A stretch of DNA of 64,000 bases from positions 129,233 through 193,232 of the forward strand of contig JAFGHO010000057.1 in NCBI GenBank assembly GCA_016930085.1, written 5' to 3'. Below are positions 16,420 through 24,977 of the stretch, piece after piece (within the stretch, counting starts at the first letter, position 1; the number at the start of each line of letters is the position of its first letter). The notes below the pieces were generated by a model. The model was not told the origin of the DNA. It worked only from the letters and a program-made list of their open reading frames with translations, and did no database searches. Made by a program: the position numbers and the translations under genes. The DNA is from Spirochaetales bacterium. Its GTDB lineage: Bacteria > Spirochaetota > Spirochaetia > SZUA-6 > JAFGRV01.

Positions 16420-16770
16420 ATGGAAACGATGATATTCGGTAAACAGATACGAAAGACCTGGTTATTTCATGTACTGGGCAAACTCACCCTCTTTCTCGTG
16501 CTTTTTTCCCTACTCCTTCTCTTTTTATATATCGTCGGAAATTTCCAGGAATTTCTCGATGCGACGCAGATATTCCTCCTGAAGACACTTGAAATTACTT
16601 TGCTTGCTTCGGCAATTATTGCGACCTACTACATCGTATTTCTCTTTCTCATTGCTTTTCTTGAGAAGAAAATATATCTCCTCCGGCTTGTACTCGCTAT
16701 CATCGCCATCATTATCTGCCTGTTTCTCTTCATCGCCCTCAAGTTTCTTACATCATGGCTCGTGTTTTAA
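16420..16770 (+). CDS. Small integral membrane protein
   Basis: A 116-residue protein that is almost entirely hydrophobic. Three membrane segments are visible: about 18-40 (VLGKLTLFLVLFSLLLLFLYIVG), 52-80 (LLKTLEITLLASAIIATYYIVFLFLIAF) and 88-112 (LRLVLAIIAIIICLFLFIALKFL). A short basic N-terminus suggests the N-terminus is cytoplasmic. No family is recognised. Its last 18 bases overlap the end of the convergent cyclic-nucleotide-binding gene. Confidence 0.6.
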   Translation: METMIFGKQIRKTWLFHVLGKLTLFLVLFSLLLLFLYIVGNFQEFLDATQIFLLKTLEITLLASAIIATYYIVFLFLIAFLEKKIYLLRLVLAIIAIIICLFLFIALKFLTSWLVF

Positions 16771-17409
16771 TGATGAGTGTTCACGATCGTAATTTTCGAT
16801 AAAACGTTTGATAATAAGCTGGATGAGATAATACCCGAATGTGGGATTCTGATAATACAACTGGGTAATCGTGCTTTCATGTATCGTCATAAGTTGACCG
16901 TCTTCGACACACATGGCGGTGGCGGTTCTTGTTTTATAGGGTGAAAATATACCGATTTCTCCGATGATATTGCCTTCCGTCACCGTCTGTCCGATTTCTT
17001 CCAAATACACCTTCCCCTTCTGAATATAAAATATCTCCGGGGCGGGGCTTCCTTTTTTAAAGAGCACTTCTCCTTCAGCCATGTTTCGCTTTGTCATGAA
17101 CGGAACGAGACTGTCGAGTGAATATTCTCCCTGCGATGCGGCTTTTACCTTTGCGATTAGTTTTTTCATTTGTACGAGGCGCACGACATTGAGAGGAAAG
17201 AGAAAGACATGGAGAAAAAAAACAGGTCCCAGCCCCCCGAAAAAACCGTAGGTAATAAAAAAAATATTGGAACAGATAGCAAAAATTCTCAAAGGGATAA
17301 TCGTTTTCATATAAAAGGTGATTGCCGTAAAAAGCGATGCAATATAGCCGACAACGACAATCCAGCTTATCGTGCGGAAGGATTCGATCAGATTGTATAT
17401 ATATTCCAT
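16753..17409 (-). CDS. Membrane protein with cyclic-nucleotide-binding domain
   Basis: A 218-residue protein. Residues ~15-85 contain three hydrophobic segments (ISWIVVVGYIASLFTAITFYM; IIPLRIFAICSNIFFITYGFFGGLG; FFLHVFLFPLNVVRLV), an arrangement seen in Popeye-like and bacterial cNMP membrane proteins. Residues ~100-200 form a CAP_ED beta-roll (GEVLFKKGSPAPEIFYIQKGKVYLEE; GNIIGEIGIFSPYKTRTATAMCVEDGQLMTI). The FGEIA-(L)-(..)-PRTA phosphate cassette appears as IGEIGIFSPYKTRTAT, with the Arg kept. There is no DNA-binding domain, so it probably acts as a membrane sensor. Ligand unknown. Shine-Dalgarno GGGGG precedes the ATG. Confidence 0.8.
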   Translation of the reverse strand: MEYIYNLIESFRTISWIVVVGYIASLFTAITFYMKTIIPLRIFAICSNIFFITYGFFGGLGPVFFLHVFLFPLNVVRLVQMKKLIAKVKAASQGEYSLDSLVPFMTKRNMAEGEVLFKKGSPAPEIFYIQKGKVYLEEIGQTVTEGNIIGEIGIFSPYKTRTATAMCVEDGQLMTIHESTITQLYYQNPTFGYYLIQLIIKRFIENYDREHSSLKHEP

Positions 17410-17808
17410 ACCAATCCCCCTTTCCTTTCGATTGACTCATTCATATGCATTCATTCACGCAACAGTGACATGTTCTTATATGGTAGTTGATTTTTATTGA
17501 AAAATCGACCATTTTTATAACCGGGAACGACCTCCATCCTCAAAGACCGGTGCGGAAAACTTCTCTATCCGCTGCAAGAGGACGTTCGATCGAAAAATAT
17601 CATAATTTACAGCTGTTCACCGGACGGCTTAAACTCGTGCTATTTGAAAAAGAGAGAATGTACTCTTCGAAACCGACCATAAGGTTCTCCCGATACGCGG
17701 GCTTTCCGTAAGCGGAGGAGTGAAAGGTCGCGACTGGTTGACCGGTAAATGGTGAAATTAGTTAAAACCATATAAAACCGCACAATGCACCGGATTTTTT
17801 GACTTTCA
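17410..17808. other. Intergenic region before the alcohol dehydrogenase
   Basis: About 400 bases with no convincing gene. A plus-strand ORF of 74 codons at 17487-17711 lacks a ribosome site and protein-like composition. A stem with arms around GATTTTT (from ~17487) and AAAAATC (to ~17510), followed by T residues, could be a weak terminator. Confidence 0.35.
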
Positions 17809-17838
17809 TTGACACGGTATTCCGAATCCTGTTATAGT
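17809..17838 (+). promoter_or_regulatory. Promoter of the alcohol dehydrogenase gene, probably leaderless
   Basis: TTGACA at 17809-17814 with TTATAG (17832-17837, 17-base spacer) or TATAGT (17833-17838, 18-base spacer). The ATG at 17845 is only six bases past the -10 box, so the first transcribed base should be at the start codon. Confidence 0.6.
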
Positions 17839-17844
17839 GAATAC

Positions 17845-18990
17845 ATGATCAAGCCATTTGCATTCGAATGTCCGCAATATATCCATTTCGGGCCGGGTGA
17901 GCGAAACCGACTCGGCACTATCGCGGCCGCTTTCGGCAAAAAGATTTTTTTTATTACAGGCCGCAGATGGTTCGAGCAATCAGGCTGGAAACAGGTCTTT
18001 TCGAAAATTCTTGACGGATGTACTGTCTGTTTCAGAAAATGCGAATCAGGAGAGCCGACCGTGGAAAGCATATCGAGGGTCACAGAACAGGCCCGTGAGT
18101 TCGATCCTGACCTCATTATCGGGTGCGGCGGCGGGTCTGTCATCGATACGGCTAAAGCGGTATCGGGACTCGTTCGTGAAAGTGACGGTATCGGGGATTA
18201 TTGTGAAGGAATTGGGAAGGGGAAAAAACTCGATAAAAGCGGCGTCCCCTGGATCGCGATTCCCACAACGGCGGGAACGGGTGCGGAGGCAACAAAGAAC
18301 GCCGTTGTGATATCCAAAACCCATCGCGCGAAAAAGAGTTTTCGATCTCCCTTTCTCCTGGCTTCTACGATTATCGTTGATCCCGAACTGACTGCCGGTC
18401 TCGATCCATATATTACCGGTATTTCAGGTCTCGACGCCCTCGTACAGCTTATAGAATCCTTTGTTTCAAAAAAGGCAACACCGATGCCCCGTGCATTGGT
18501 GAAACACGCTTTTCCCGTCATGCTCGATGCTCTTTTCAATCTCGGAAAGGATATAAAAGATATGCGTGCCCGTACGGGGGCGGCCTATGGGGCCTTGATA
18601 AGCGGAATCGCCCTTGCCAATTCAGGACTGGGGGCGGTTCACGGGTTTGCGTCGGGGATTGGCGGTCTTTTTGATATTCCGCACGGGCTTCTCTGTGCCG
18701 AATTCCTTGTACCGGTTCTGAAGATGAATGCCGATGCCATACGAGAAGATATGCGGGTATTGTGCGGCGGTGCAAGAGAGAATTCAAACGACGATCCCGT
18801 TGAAATGCTGATCGAAAAAACGATCATGCTGCTGGATCTTTTCAACATACCGAAAGACCTCGGGCGATACGGGATCGATAAATCATTAATCACTTCGATA
18901 GCGGAAAAATCCGAGGGTTCGAGTATGTCCGGAAATCCGAAGACTTTGAGTCTGCGGGAAAAAGAAGAAATCATCCTCAGTGTCGTATGA
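17845..18990 (+). CDS. Iron-containing alcohol dehydrogenase family protein
   Basis: A 381-residue group III alcohol dehydrogenase, NAD(P)-dependent and cytoplasmic, typically reducing aldehydes in fermentation. Visible motifs are FGPGERNRLG near the start, the nucleotide loop IGCGGGSVIDTAKAVSG, AIPTTAGTGAEATKNAV, and the metal region SGLDALVQLIESF followed by GAVHGFASGIGGLFDIPHG. The family metal ligands are one Asp and three His. Here the Asp and the last two His are present, but the first His (normally DALxHxxE) is Gln. ATG 17845 is preferred over an upstream TTG because that codon lies inside the promoter. The substrate cannot be inferred. Confidence 0.88.
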   Translation: MIKPFAFECPQYIHFGPGERNRLGTIAAAFGKKIFFITGRRWFEQSGWKQVFSKILDGCTVCFRKCESGEPTVESISRVTEQAREFDPDLIIGCGGGSVIDTAKAVSGLVRESDGIGDYCEGIGKGKKLDKSGVPWIAIPTTAGTGAEATKNAVVISKTHRAKKSFRSPFLLASTIIVDPELTAGLDPYITGISGLDALVQLIESFVSKKATPMPRALVKHAFPVMLDALFNLGKDIKDMRARTGAAYGALISGIALANSGLGAVHGFASGIGGLFDIPHGLLCAEFLVPVLKMNADAIREDMRVLCGGARENSNDDPVEMLIEKTIMLLDLFNIPKDLGRYGIDKSLITSIAEKSEGSSMSGNPKTLSLREKEEIILSVV

Positions 18991-19041
18991 TCCGGGATCT
19001 TCGATTGAGTGTTCAAGCGGTTCATACGATAATAAAATGGA

Positions 19042-19851
19042 ATGTTTGAACAGGATATACATATTCCACTGAAAACCTCTGTCGATGTCGCGCGGATACG
19101 AAGAAGCTGCAGAATTGTCGAAAAGGTCCTGCGAAATCTGGCAGTGTATGTGAGAAAAGGGACCACAACAGCGGAACTTGATACGCTTGCCGAACAGATG
19201 ATAAAAAAAAACGGGGGGCATCCCGCGTTGAAGGACTATAACGGATTTCCCGCATCGATTTGTACTTCGGTCAATCATGTCGCGGCGCACGGACTGCCGT
19301 CGGATTACGCTTTGGACGACGGCGATATTGTTACTATCGATACAACCATCTCGATCGACGGCTGGTATGGCGACGGTGCCTGGACATTTTGTGTCGGGGC
19401 ATTACGGCCGGATACGAAAAGGGTGATCAGGGCCGCATGGCAGTCTTCTCTTGCGGGAATCATGGCGATAAGGCCGGGGGGATACATCGGCGATATCGGA
19501 TTTTCAATACAGGCAATCGCCCTAAAACACGGGTGTTCGATTGTTCAGGAATATGTCGGTCACGGGATCGGACAGAAGATGCATGAAGATCCGCGGATTC
19601 CGAATATCGGTGCAAAAGGAACGGGCATGAGAATAGTACCTGGTATGGTTTTTACCATCGAACCGTTGATCAGTATCGGGAATCCGGAAGTGACGATTAC
19701 CGAAGACGGTTGGTCGATCGTCACATGCGATAATTCTCTTACCGCTCAATTTGAGCACACGGTTGCCGTGTTCAGGGACCGGATAGAAATTCTCACACTT
19801 TCTGTGGGAAATATGAAAGAAAATGTTGACTATCCCCCGTATTTTTTATAA
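19042..19851 (+). CDS. map: Methionine aminopeptidase, type I
   Basis: Removes the initiator Met from nascent proteins. The 269 residues show the full dinuclear metal site: TIDTTISIDGWYGDGAWTF supplies two Asp, GHGIGQKMHEDP the His, FTIEPL a Glu and QFEHTVAV the last Glu. HGLPSDYAL carries the substrate-contact His. No N-terminal zinc-finger or SH3-like extension is present. ATG 19042 has only a weak ribosome site (ATGGAATG). It follows the alcohol dehydrogenase by 51 bases on the same strand and precedes two tRNA genes. Confidence 0.95.
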   Translation: MFEQDIHIPLKTSVDVARIRRSCRIVEKVLRNLAVYVRKGTTTAELDTLAEQMIKKNGGHPALKDYNGFPASICTSVNHVAAHGLPSDYALDDGDIVTIDTTISIDGWYGDGAWTFCVGALRPDTKRVIRAAWQSSLAGIMAIRPGGYIGDIGFSIQAIALKHGCSIVQEYVGHGIGQKMHEDPRIPNIGAKGTGMRIVPGMVFTIEPLISIGNPEVTITEDGWSIVTCDNSLTAQFEHTVAVFRDRIEILTLSVGNMKENVDYPPYFL

Positions 19852-19874
19852 GATTGTCCGTGTTGTTCTAAAGC

Positions 19875-19916
19875 TTTTTCACCCCTTCCCCCCCAAGCAG
19901 GGGAAGGGGTGAAAAA
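19875..19916. repeat. Perfect 17-base-pair inverted repeat between map and tRNA-Thr
   Basis: Arms 19875-19891 (TTTTTCACCCCTTCCCC) and 19900-19916 are exact reverse complements around an 8-base loop. The T-run is at the 5' side in either orientation and no U-tail follows, so it is not a textbook terminator. It might act as a processing or transcription-end structure, or be an intergenic repeat. Confidence 0.7.
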
Positions 19917-19968
19917 CGAATATCTCTTGGATAACGGCTTTGAGGGCCTGATAGCAAGAGAATATGAT

Positions 19969-20042
19969 GCCACCTTAGCTCAGCTGGCCAGAGCACGTGA
20001 CTTGTAATCTCGGGGTCCTCGGTTCGAATCCGAGAGGTGGCT
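19969..20042 (+). tRNA. tRNA-Thr (anticodon TGT)
   Basis: A 74-base cloverleaf. Acceptor arms are GCCACCT/AGGTGGC, D stem GCTC/GAGC, anticodon loop CTTGTAA, and T arm CTCGG-TTCGAAT-CCGAG. The anticodon TGT reads ACN threonine codons, chiefly ACA. The anticodon stem CGTGA/TCTCG has a T-T mismatch at the 29-41 position. The CCA end is not encoded. Confidence 0.95.
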
Positions 20043-20214
20043 TTTCTTTTCAATCAAAGCGTGGATAAAATCAATCGGCAGGGAATAAGGTTTTCACCAT
20101 AAAAATTGACATAAAAATACTTGAATAAATTTGTATAATTCGATAGATTGCTTTATATATTTGGCGCGGGTATACGAGCCGCAGAAAGGCGGCTGCGGCA
20201 GTGCCTGTTCGTGA

Positions 20215-20296
20215 GGGGAGATTCCCGAGTGGTCAAAGGGGGCAGACTGTAAATCTGTTGGCTCAGCCTTCGAAGGTTCAAATCCTTCTCTCCCCA
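20215..20296 (+). tRNA. tRNA-Tyr (anticodon GTA)
   Basis: An 82-base class II tRNA. Acceptor arms are GGGGAGA/TCTCCCC, discriminator A, anticodon loop CTGTAAA with anticodon GTA, a long variable arm typical of bacterial tRNA-Tyr, and T arm GAAGG-TTCAAAT-CCTTC. CCA is not encoded. It lies ~170 bases after tRNA-Thr; that gap holds no gene. Confidence 0.95.
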
Positions 20297-20420
20297 TTTA
20301 TATTTCATACGTAAGCAGAGTTCACCGAATTCTATAATCGTCATGATCAATATAACGTCTTTTTTTCCGAATATTTTCCATAAAGATAAAACCTGAAAAT
20401 TACGGTGAGGTTTTACATCA

Positions 20421-20921
20421 TTGATCGATAAATTGATAAAACCATTCTATGGCGACGGACTTCACTTTGAGTGTACAAAATGTTCGGCATGTTGCCGCCA
20501 TACTCCCGGTTATGTATTCCTTTCGAAAAACGATATATCATCACTTCTTTCGGCCCTGCAACTTCCTTTTTCACGGTTTTTCAGTGAATTCTGCAGGATT
20601 GTTCCGACGATAAGCGGGACAAAGATAAGTCTTATAGAAAAATCCAATTACGATTGTATTTTCTGGAGTAATGACGGATGTCTCTATTATGAACACCGTC
20701 CCTTCCAGTGCAGGAGTTTTCCATTCTGGACATCGTATATGGGTTCACGGAATAAATGGAAATCCCTAAAAAGCTTTTGTCCCGGTATTGACAATGGTAT
20801 CCTTCATTCAGGCAAAGAGATCAACCGCTGGATGGAAAATGTTAAAAAGGAAGACTATTATTACAGCCGCCGGGACTTCGAGAATCACCTGATGTCGAAT
20901 GAGGTCGAGGAAAAGGGATGA
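20421..20921 (+). CDS. YkgJ family cysteine-cluster protein
   Basis: A 166-residue protein with the cysteine pattern of the YkgJ (zinc- or iron-chelating) family: FECTKCSACCRHTPGYVFLS at residues ~17-36 and DCIFWSNDGCLYYEHRPFQCRSFPFW at ~78-103, plus a further Cys in SFCPGI. The cluster probably binds Fe or Zn; the role of the family is not settled. The start is TTG 20421 with GTGAGG upstream. The stop overlaps the next gene by four bases (ATGA), so the two are translationally coupled. Confidence 0.85.
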   Translation: MIDKLIKPFYGDGLHFECTKCSACCRHTPGYVFLSKNDISSLLSALQLPFSRFFSEFCRIVPTISGTKISLIEKSNYDCIFWSNDGCLYYEHRPFQCRSFPFWTSYMGSRNKWKSLKSFCPGIDNGILHSGKEINRWMENVKKEDYYYSRRDFENHLMSNEVEEKG

Positions 20922-21862
20922 AAATAAAGTTCTGGGGAGTAAGAGGTTCGATACCGACTCCACTCACATCGAAACAGATTAAAAGCAGAATTTCAGCCGT
21001 TATACAGCGAATCAAACCCGCGGATCTGACGTCTCCGGAAAACAGAGAGTTGTTTCTTGCCCGGTTGCCCGAGGACATTTTCGGGACGGTAGGAGGAAAT
21101 ACCACCTGCATAGAGGTAAAGATCGATGCCCCGCGATGTTTTGTTATCGATGCGGGGACGGGTATCCGTGAACTCGGCAATTATTATACTACGGAAGAAA
21201 AACATATCCATGAGTTTCATATCTTTTTCACCCATTTCCACTGGGATCATATCCAGGGAATACCTTTTTTTTCACCCGCCTTTAACAAGCGGAACACGAT
21301 ATTTTTATATAGCCCCGTACCGGATTTCGAAAAATATTTGAGAGACCAGATGAGATTTCCCTATTTCCCGGTCGGGATGGATATTCTTCCCGCGGACATT
21401 CACTTTATCGAACTGAACGGGACGAAGCTGACAATCGATAATACGGAGATTGCGTGGAAGAGAATGAAACATCCCGGCGGATCGTTCGCCTATAAAGTTG
21501 TGCATAAAGGGAAAAGCGCCATCGTGGCAACGGATTCGGAAATTACGGAAAAAGAGTTTCTGAGGGATGAGGAGAATACGGTCTTTTTTAAGGATGCGCA
21601 TGTATTGATCCTTGATTCCCAGTATACGCTGGAAGAATCGATCGACAAAATTGATTGGGGCCATTCATCATATAGTATCGATGTGGACCTTGCGTCGGTA
21701 TGGGGGGTAAAAAATCTTGTTCTTTTTCACCATGAGCCACTCTATAACGATAAAAAAATAATTGGTATCGAGCGATTATCGAAGTGGTATCTCAATCATC
21801 TGAAAAACAAATATTTGAGTATTATGGTTGCCGTTGAAGGAAAGGAAATCGTAATCGAGTAA
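20918..21862 (+). CDS. Metallo-beta-lactamase-fold hydrolase
   Basis: A 314-residue protein with the MBL fold of the phosphodiesterase-like branch: it starts MKIKFWGVRGSIPTP and has GGNTTCIEV, FVIDAGTGIRELG, the metal motif THFHWDHIQGIPFF (HxHxDH), a His in MKHPGGSFAY, the Asp in IVATDSE, and a final His in FHHEP. This layout matches MBL proteins next to cyclic-nucleotide or RNA phosphodiesterases, but the substrate cannot be told. An insertion of ~40 residues follows GSIPTP. It overlaps the YkgJ gene start-stop and is followed after three bases by a small ORF. Confidence 0.88.
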   Translation: MKIKFWGVRGSIPTPLTSKQIKSRISAVIQRIKPADLTSPENRELFLARLPEDIFGTVGGNTTCIEVKIDAPRCFVIDAGTGIRELGNYYTTEEKHIHEFHIFFTHFHWDHIQGIPFFSPAFNKRNTIFLYSPVPDFEKYLRDQMRFPYFPVGMDILPADIHFIELNGTKLTIDNTEIAWKRMKHPGGSFAYKVVHKGKSAIVATDSEITEKEFLRDEENTVFFKDAHVLILDSQYTLEESIDKIDWGHSSYSIDVDLASVWGVKNLVLFHHEPLYNDKKIIGIERLSKWYLNHLKNKYLSIMVAVEGKEIVIE

Positions 21863-21865
21863 TAC

Positions 21866-22054
21866 ATGGAAGAGAAATTCGTTTTGGGATTGTCAAAAAA
21901 AGAACTCATTGATCTTTATTTGGCACTCAAACAAGACGAACTTCGTCTTGGTGAATCAGTCGCCGCAATTCTCATGCGCCTGGAAAAGGAATTATATTCC
22001 CTGCTTACGATCGATGAACTGGAAAAAATACAGAGAAAAAATGAATATCCCTGA
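21866..22054 (+). CDS. Small 62-residue hypothetical protein
   Basis: Two predicted amphipathic helices: KEEL-like LSKKELIDLYLALKQDELRLGESVAAILMRLEKELYSLLTIDELEKI. No Cys, no membrane segment. It begins three bases after the MBL-fold gene, so it is probably the third gene of that operon. No family is recognised. Confidence 0.6.
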   Translation: MEEKFVLGLSKKELIDLYLALKQDELRLGESVAAILMRLEKELYSLLTIDELEKIQRKNEYP

Positions 22055-22176
22055 CTATTGATTTTTTTACCGGAAAAGGTGATTTTATTGACAAGCACTC
22101 TTGATAAAAAGAATATACGGGCCTGAAAAAAGAAAGTAATCATCGCTATGAAAAAGAAAGGATCAACATTACATTC

Positions 22177-23220
22177 GTGAAAGGGATTGTGAGAGTTTTT
22201 TTTATTTTATTCAGTATCTTTTTTGTTCTCGCCATCGGTTGCGGAATCGTCATTTTGTATTGCAACAGCGCACCGGAATCACAAGACGCAGCAGACATTA
22301 ATTTCATTATCAGGAAGGGAGAAACCCTGCTTCAAATATCACAAAATCTCGAAAAAGAAGGACTAATTCGATCCGCTTTTTTCCTGCGATTCGTCGGGAA
22401 AATTCTCGATACCGAAAAGGATTTCGACGCGGGTTATTACGTTATTAAACGGGGGTTGACGACATTTGATATCCATAATCTGATTGTCAGCGGAGGGGAG
22501 TCCCCAGTCAGGATTACCATTCCCGAAGGATGGACAAAAACAAAAATCGCTCTCCATTATGAAGCGAACGGACTTTCGACGAAGGACGAAATATTGAAGG
22601 CGATACGTTCGGAGGAACTGCGCGAAAAATATTCGATTCCCGGTGCCGATTGCGAGGGATTTCTGTTTCCCGAGACCTATTTTTTTTCCCGATCGACCTC
22701 TGCAACAAAAATCGTCGATACGATGATAGAAACCTTTTTCGGAAAACTGGAAGAAATCGGCGTGGAATATCAAGTTGTTCCGGCAAATAAGCTGTATGCG
22801 AAGGTAATTATGGCTTCGATAATCGAACGTGAATATCGATTACCGGAAGAGGCGCCTATTATCGCCTCCGTTTTCTATAACCGGGACAGGCGAAGCGTCG
22901 GGCTTGAATCCTGTGCGACGATCGAATATATTATTACCGAGATTTACGGCCAACCCCATCCCGAATATATCACCCTCGACATGAAGGAAATCGATTCTCC
23001 CTATAACACCTATAAATGGCACGGTCTCCCGCCCGGTCCGGTTTCGAATCCGGGTCTTGTCGCGTTGAGGGCGGCATTCTATCCCGCAAAAACCGATTAT
23101 TGGTACTTTTGTGTCAAGGATCCCTCAACCGGAGAACATTATTTTTCCGAAGACCTTGAAGAGCATAATGCGGCCAAATGGTACTATCTGAAAAAATATG
23201 GAAGTCCGCCGGGGCGGTGA
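22177..23220 (+). CDS. mltG: Endolytic murein transglycosylase MltG
   Basis: MltG cuts nascent peptidoglycan glycan strands and so ends their elongation. The 347 residues have one N-terminal membrane anchor (VFFILFSIFFVLAIGCGIVILY), a LysM-like segment (FIIRKGETLLQISQNLEKEGLI), and the YceG catalytic domain. That domain contains CEGFLFPETYFF, the catalytic Glu in VIMASIIEREYRL, LESCATIEYI, and SPYNTYKWHGLPPGPVSNPG. The start is GTG 22177, whose ribosome site is weak; a tiny ORF from ATG 22148 ends in TGA overlapping this GTG. The stop TGA overlaps the dnaG ATG by one base. Confidence 0.93.
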   Translation: MKGIVRVFFILFSIFFVLAIGCGIVILYCNSAPESQDAADINFIIRKGETLLQISQNLEKEGLIRSAFFLRFVGKILDTEKDFDAGYYVIKRGLTTFDIHNLIVSGGESPVRITIPEGWTKTKIALHYEANGLSTKDEILKAIRSEELREKYSIPGADCEGFLFPETYFFSRSTSATKIVDTMIETFFGKLEEIGVEYQVVPANKLYAKVIMASIIEREYRLPEEAPIIASVFYNRDRRSVGLESCATIEYIITEIYGQPHPEYITLDMKEIDSPYNTYKWHGLPPGPVSNPGLVALRAAFYPAKTDYWYFCVKDPSTGEHYFSEDLEEHNAAKWYYLKKYGSPPGR

Positions 23221-24977
23221 TGGATATGAGTAACCTCGAAGAAGCAAAGGCGGAGATCAAACGGCAAATCAGTATTACGGAGTTGATCGGCGGATATGTC
23301 CGCCTGAATAAAAAGGGATCGAAGTATTGGGGATTGTGTCCTTTCCATTCGGAAAAAACCGCTTCCTTTTCCGTCACCCCCGATAAAGAAATGTATTACT
23401 GCTTCGGCTGTCATAAGTATGGGGATATTTTTACTTTTATGATGGAAATCGAGAAGCTGTCGTTTATGGAGGCTTTGAAACTCCTTGCGAAAAAAGCGAA
23501 TGTCACCCTCTCGATACATCATGATCCCCAGCTCGATTTAAAACGGGAATCCCTCTATGACCTCTACAGACGACTCACCGGAAGTTTTCACTACCTGTTG
23601 ATGAAGAGTAGTAAGGCGGCCCATGCGCGCCGGTATCTCGAACTGCGGGGAGTGAGCCCGGAGTTGATCGAACGATTTCAACTCGGTTATGCGCCGGCGA
23701 GTAATTCGTGGCTGCTTTCAATGCTTGAAAAGCATAATTACTCCATCGAGTTTATCGGGTCTTCTGGTTTGTTTATGGAAAAGCGGAAACGATACATCCC
23801 GTATTTTTTCAACAGAATCATGTTTCCGATCCGCAACAGCCGGGGAGAAGTCATCGCGTTCGGCGGGCGCAGTCTTTCTGAGGGTGGTCCCAAATACCTC
23901 AATTCACCGGAAACAGAGATATTTAAAAAGGGTAACAATCTTTTCGGGCTGCATCATGCATCAGGGGCTATAAAGGAAAACAAGTGCGCCTATATTGTCG
24001 AAGGATATATGGACGTTCTGTCGCTGCATAAAGGCGGTATTCCCCATTGTGTCGCTCCCCTCGGGACCGCACTTACCGAAGCACAGGCACGGCTTATATG
24101 CCGGTATACGGATAATATCATCCTGCTTTTCGACGGCGATACGGCCGGTATCGCCGCATCACTCAAGGCACTGGAATGTCTTATGGGGTTTGATTGTGAG
24201 ACCGGAGTTGTCAGACTGCCGGAAGGCCGGGATCCGGACGACATTTTACAAAAACATGGTAGCAATGAGTTGAAAAAAATGTTAAAATCTCCTATTAATA
24301 GTATTAAGTATCTGTTAACGATTGCCTCGGAGAGGTACGATAGCGGTACGCCAAGAGGGAAAGAGGAAATATTTCAGTTTATTGTACCGTACCTGAAAAG
24401 AATCTCGTCACAAATAAAACGTGATGGATATTTTGAGATAATTGCCGATGCTATACATATTGATATAGCATCGATACGAAAAGATTATGAGAAACAGCAG
24501 CGACTATTACCAATAAAGGCCGAAAAAAAAGAAAAAGCTGTTCATATAACCGACGAGTTGTTTTTTATGCTGGCATTAACGGCACTGAGATACTATTTTT
24601 CGGATGTGCGAAATAGTATATCGGTAAACCATTTAAAGGATGAATGGGCAAAGGAAATTTATATTGCACTGGAGGAGTGTTTCCGGGACGGAGATGATTC
24701 ACTTAATTCATTACTCGAAAAAATAGAAAATGATGAACTCAGGGTATTGATCTTAGAAAAGAATACATCTGATGAGTTCACCCTTAATCCCGAAAAAATA
24801 ATAGCGGACGGGATTGCGGGGATAAAAAAGCGGAATTTGCTTGAAAAAAGAGAAGAAATCTCGTTACTTATCAAACAATATGAAAAAACAGAACCATGGA
24901 AAATGAAAGATCTCCTTGTTGAAAAAATGGTCTTGGACAAGGAATATGAAGAATTAAGGATGAAAGAAGATGTCTGA
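23220..24977 (+). CDS. dnaG: DNA primase
   Basis: Makes RNA primers at the replication fork with DnaB helicase. The 585 residues include the N-terminal CHC2 zinc finger ([31 protein letters not shown]), the RNAP-like basic region, and the Toprim metal site ([38 protein letters not shown]). A divergent C-terminal helicase-interaction domain follows. ATG 23220 overlaps the mltG stop; the frame is open 14 codons upstream, but the residues there do not match the family. The 3' end overlaps rpoD by eight bases, giving the classic dnaG-rpoD pair. Confidence 0.96.
   Translation: MDMSNLEEAKAEIKRQISITELIGGYVRLNKKGSKYWGLCPFHSEKTASFSVTPDKEMYYCFGCHKYGDIFTFMMEIEKLSFMEALKLLAKKANVTLSIHHDPQLDLKRESLYDLYRRLTGSFHYLLMKSSKAAHARRYLELRGVSPELIERFQLGYAPASNSWLLSMLEKHNYSIEFIGSSGLFMEKRKRYIPYFFNRIMFPIRNSRGEVIAFGGRSLSEGGPKYLNSPETEIFKKGNNLFGLHHASGAIKENKCAYIVEGYMDVLSLHKGGIPHCVAPLGTALTEAQARLICRYTDNIILLFDGDTAGIAASLKALECLMGFDCETGVVRLPEGRDPDDILQKHGSNELKKMLKSPINSIKYLLTIASERYDSGTPRGKEEIFQFIVPYLKRISSQIKRDGYFEIIADAIHIDIASIRKDYEKQQRLLPIKAEKKEKAVHITDELFFMLALTALRYYFSDVRNSISVNHLKDEWAKEIYIALEECFRDGDDSLNSLLEKIENDELRVLILEKNTSDEFTLNPEKIIADGIAGIKKRNLLEKREEISLLIKQYEKTEPWKMKDLLVEKMVLDKEYEELRMKEDV

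Noticed and set aside
17487-17711. 74-codon ORF before the alcohol dehydrogenase
   Set aside because: No ribosome site, begins inside an A/T hairpin, and no recognisable protein pattern.
20106-20140. TTGACA and TATAAT between the two tRNA genes as a promoter for tRNA-Tyr
   Set aside because: The spacer is 22 bases, too long for sigma-70; not annotated.
19868-20350. Minus-strand ORFs over the tRNA genes
   Set aside because: They translate the complement of tRNA-Thr and tRNA-Tyr.
22148-22180. Ten-codon ORF overlapping the mltG GTG start
   Set aside because: It ends in GTGA overlap, but its own ribosome site is poor; mentioned with mltG and not called as a gene.
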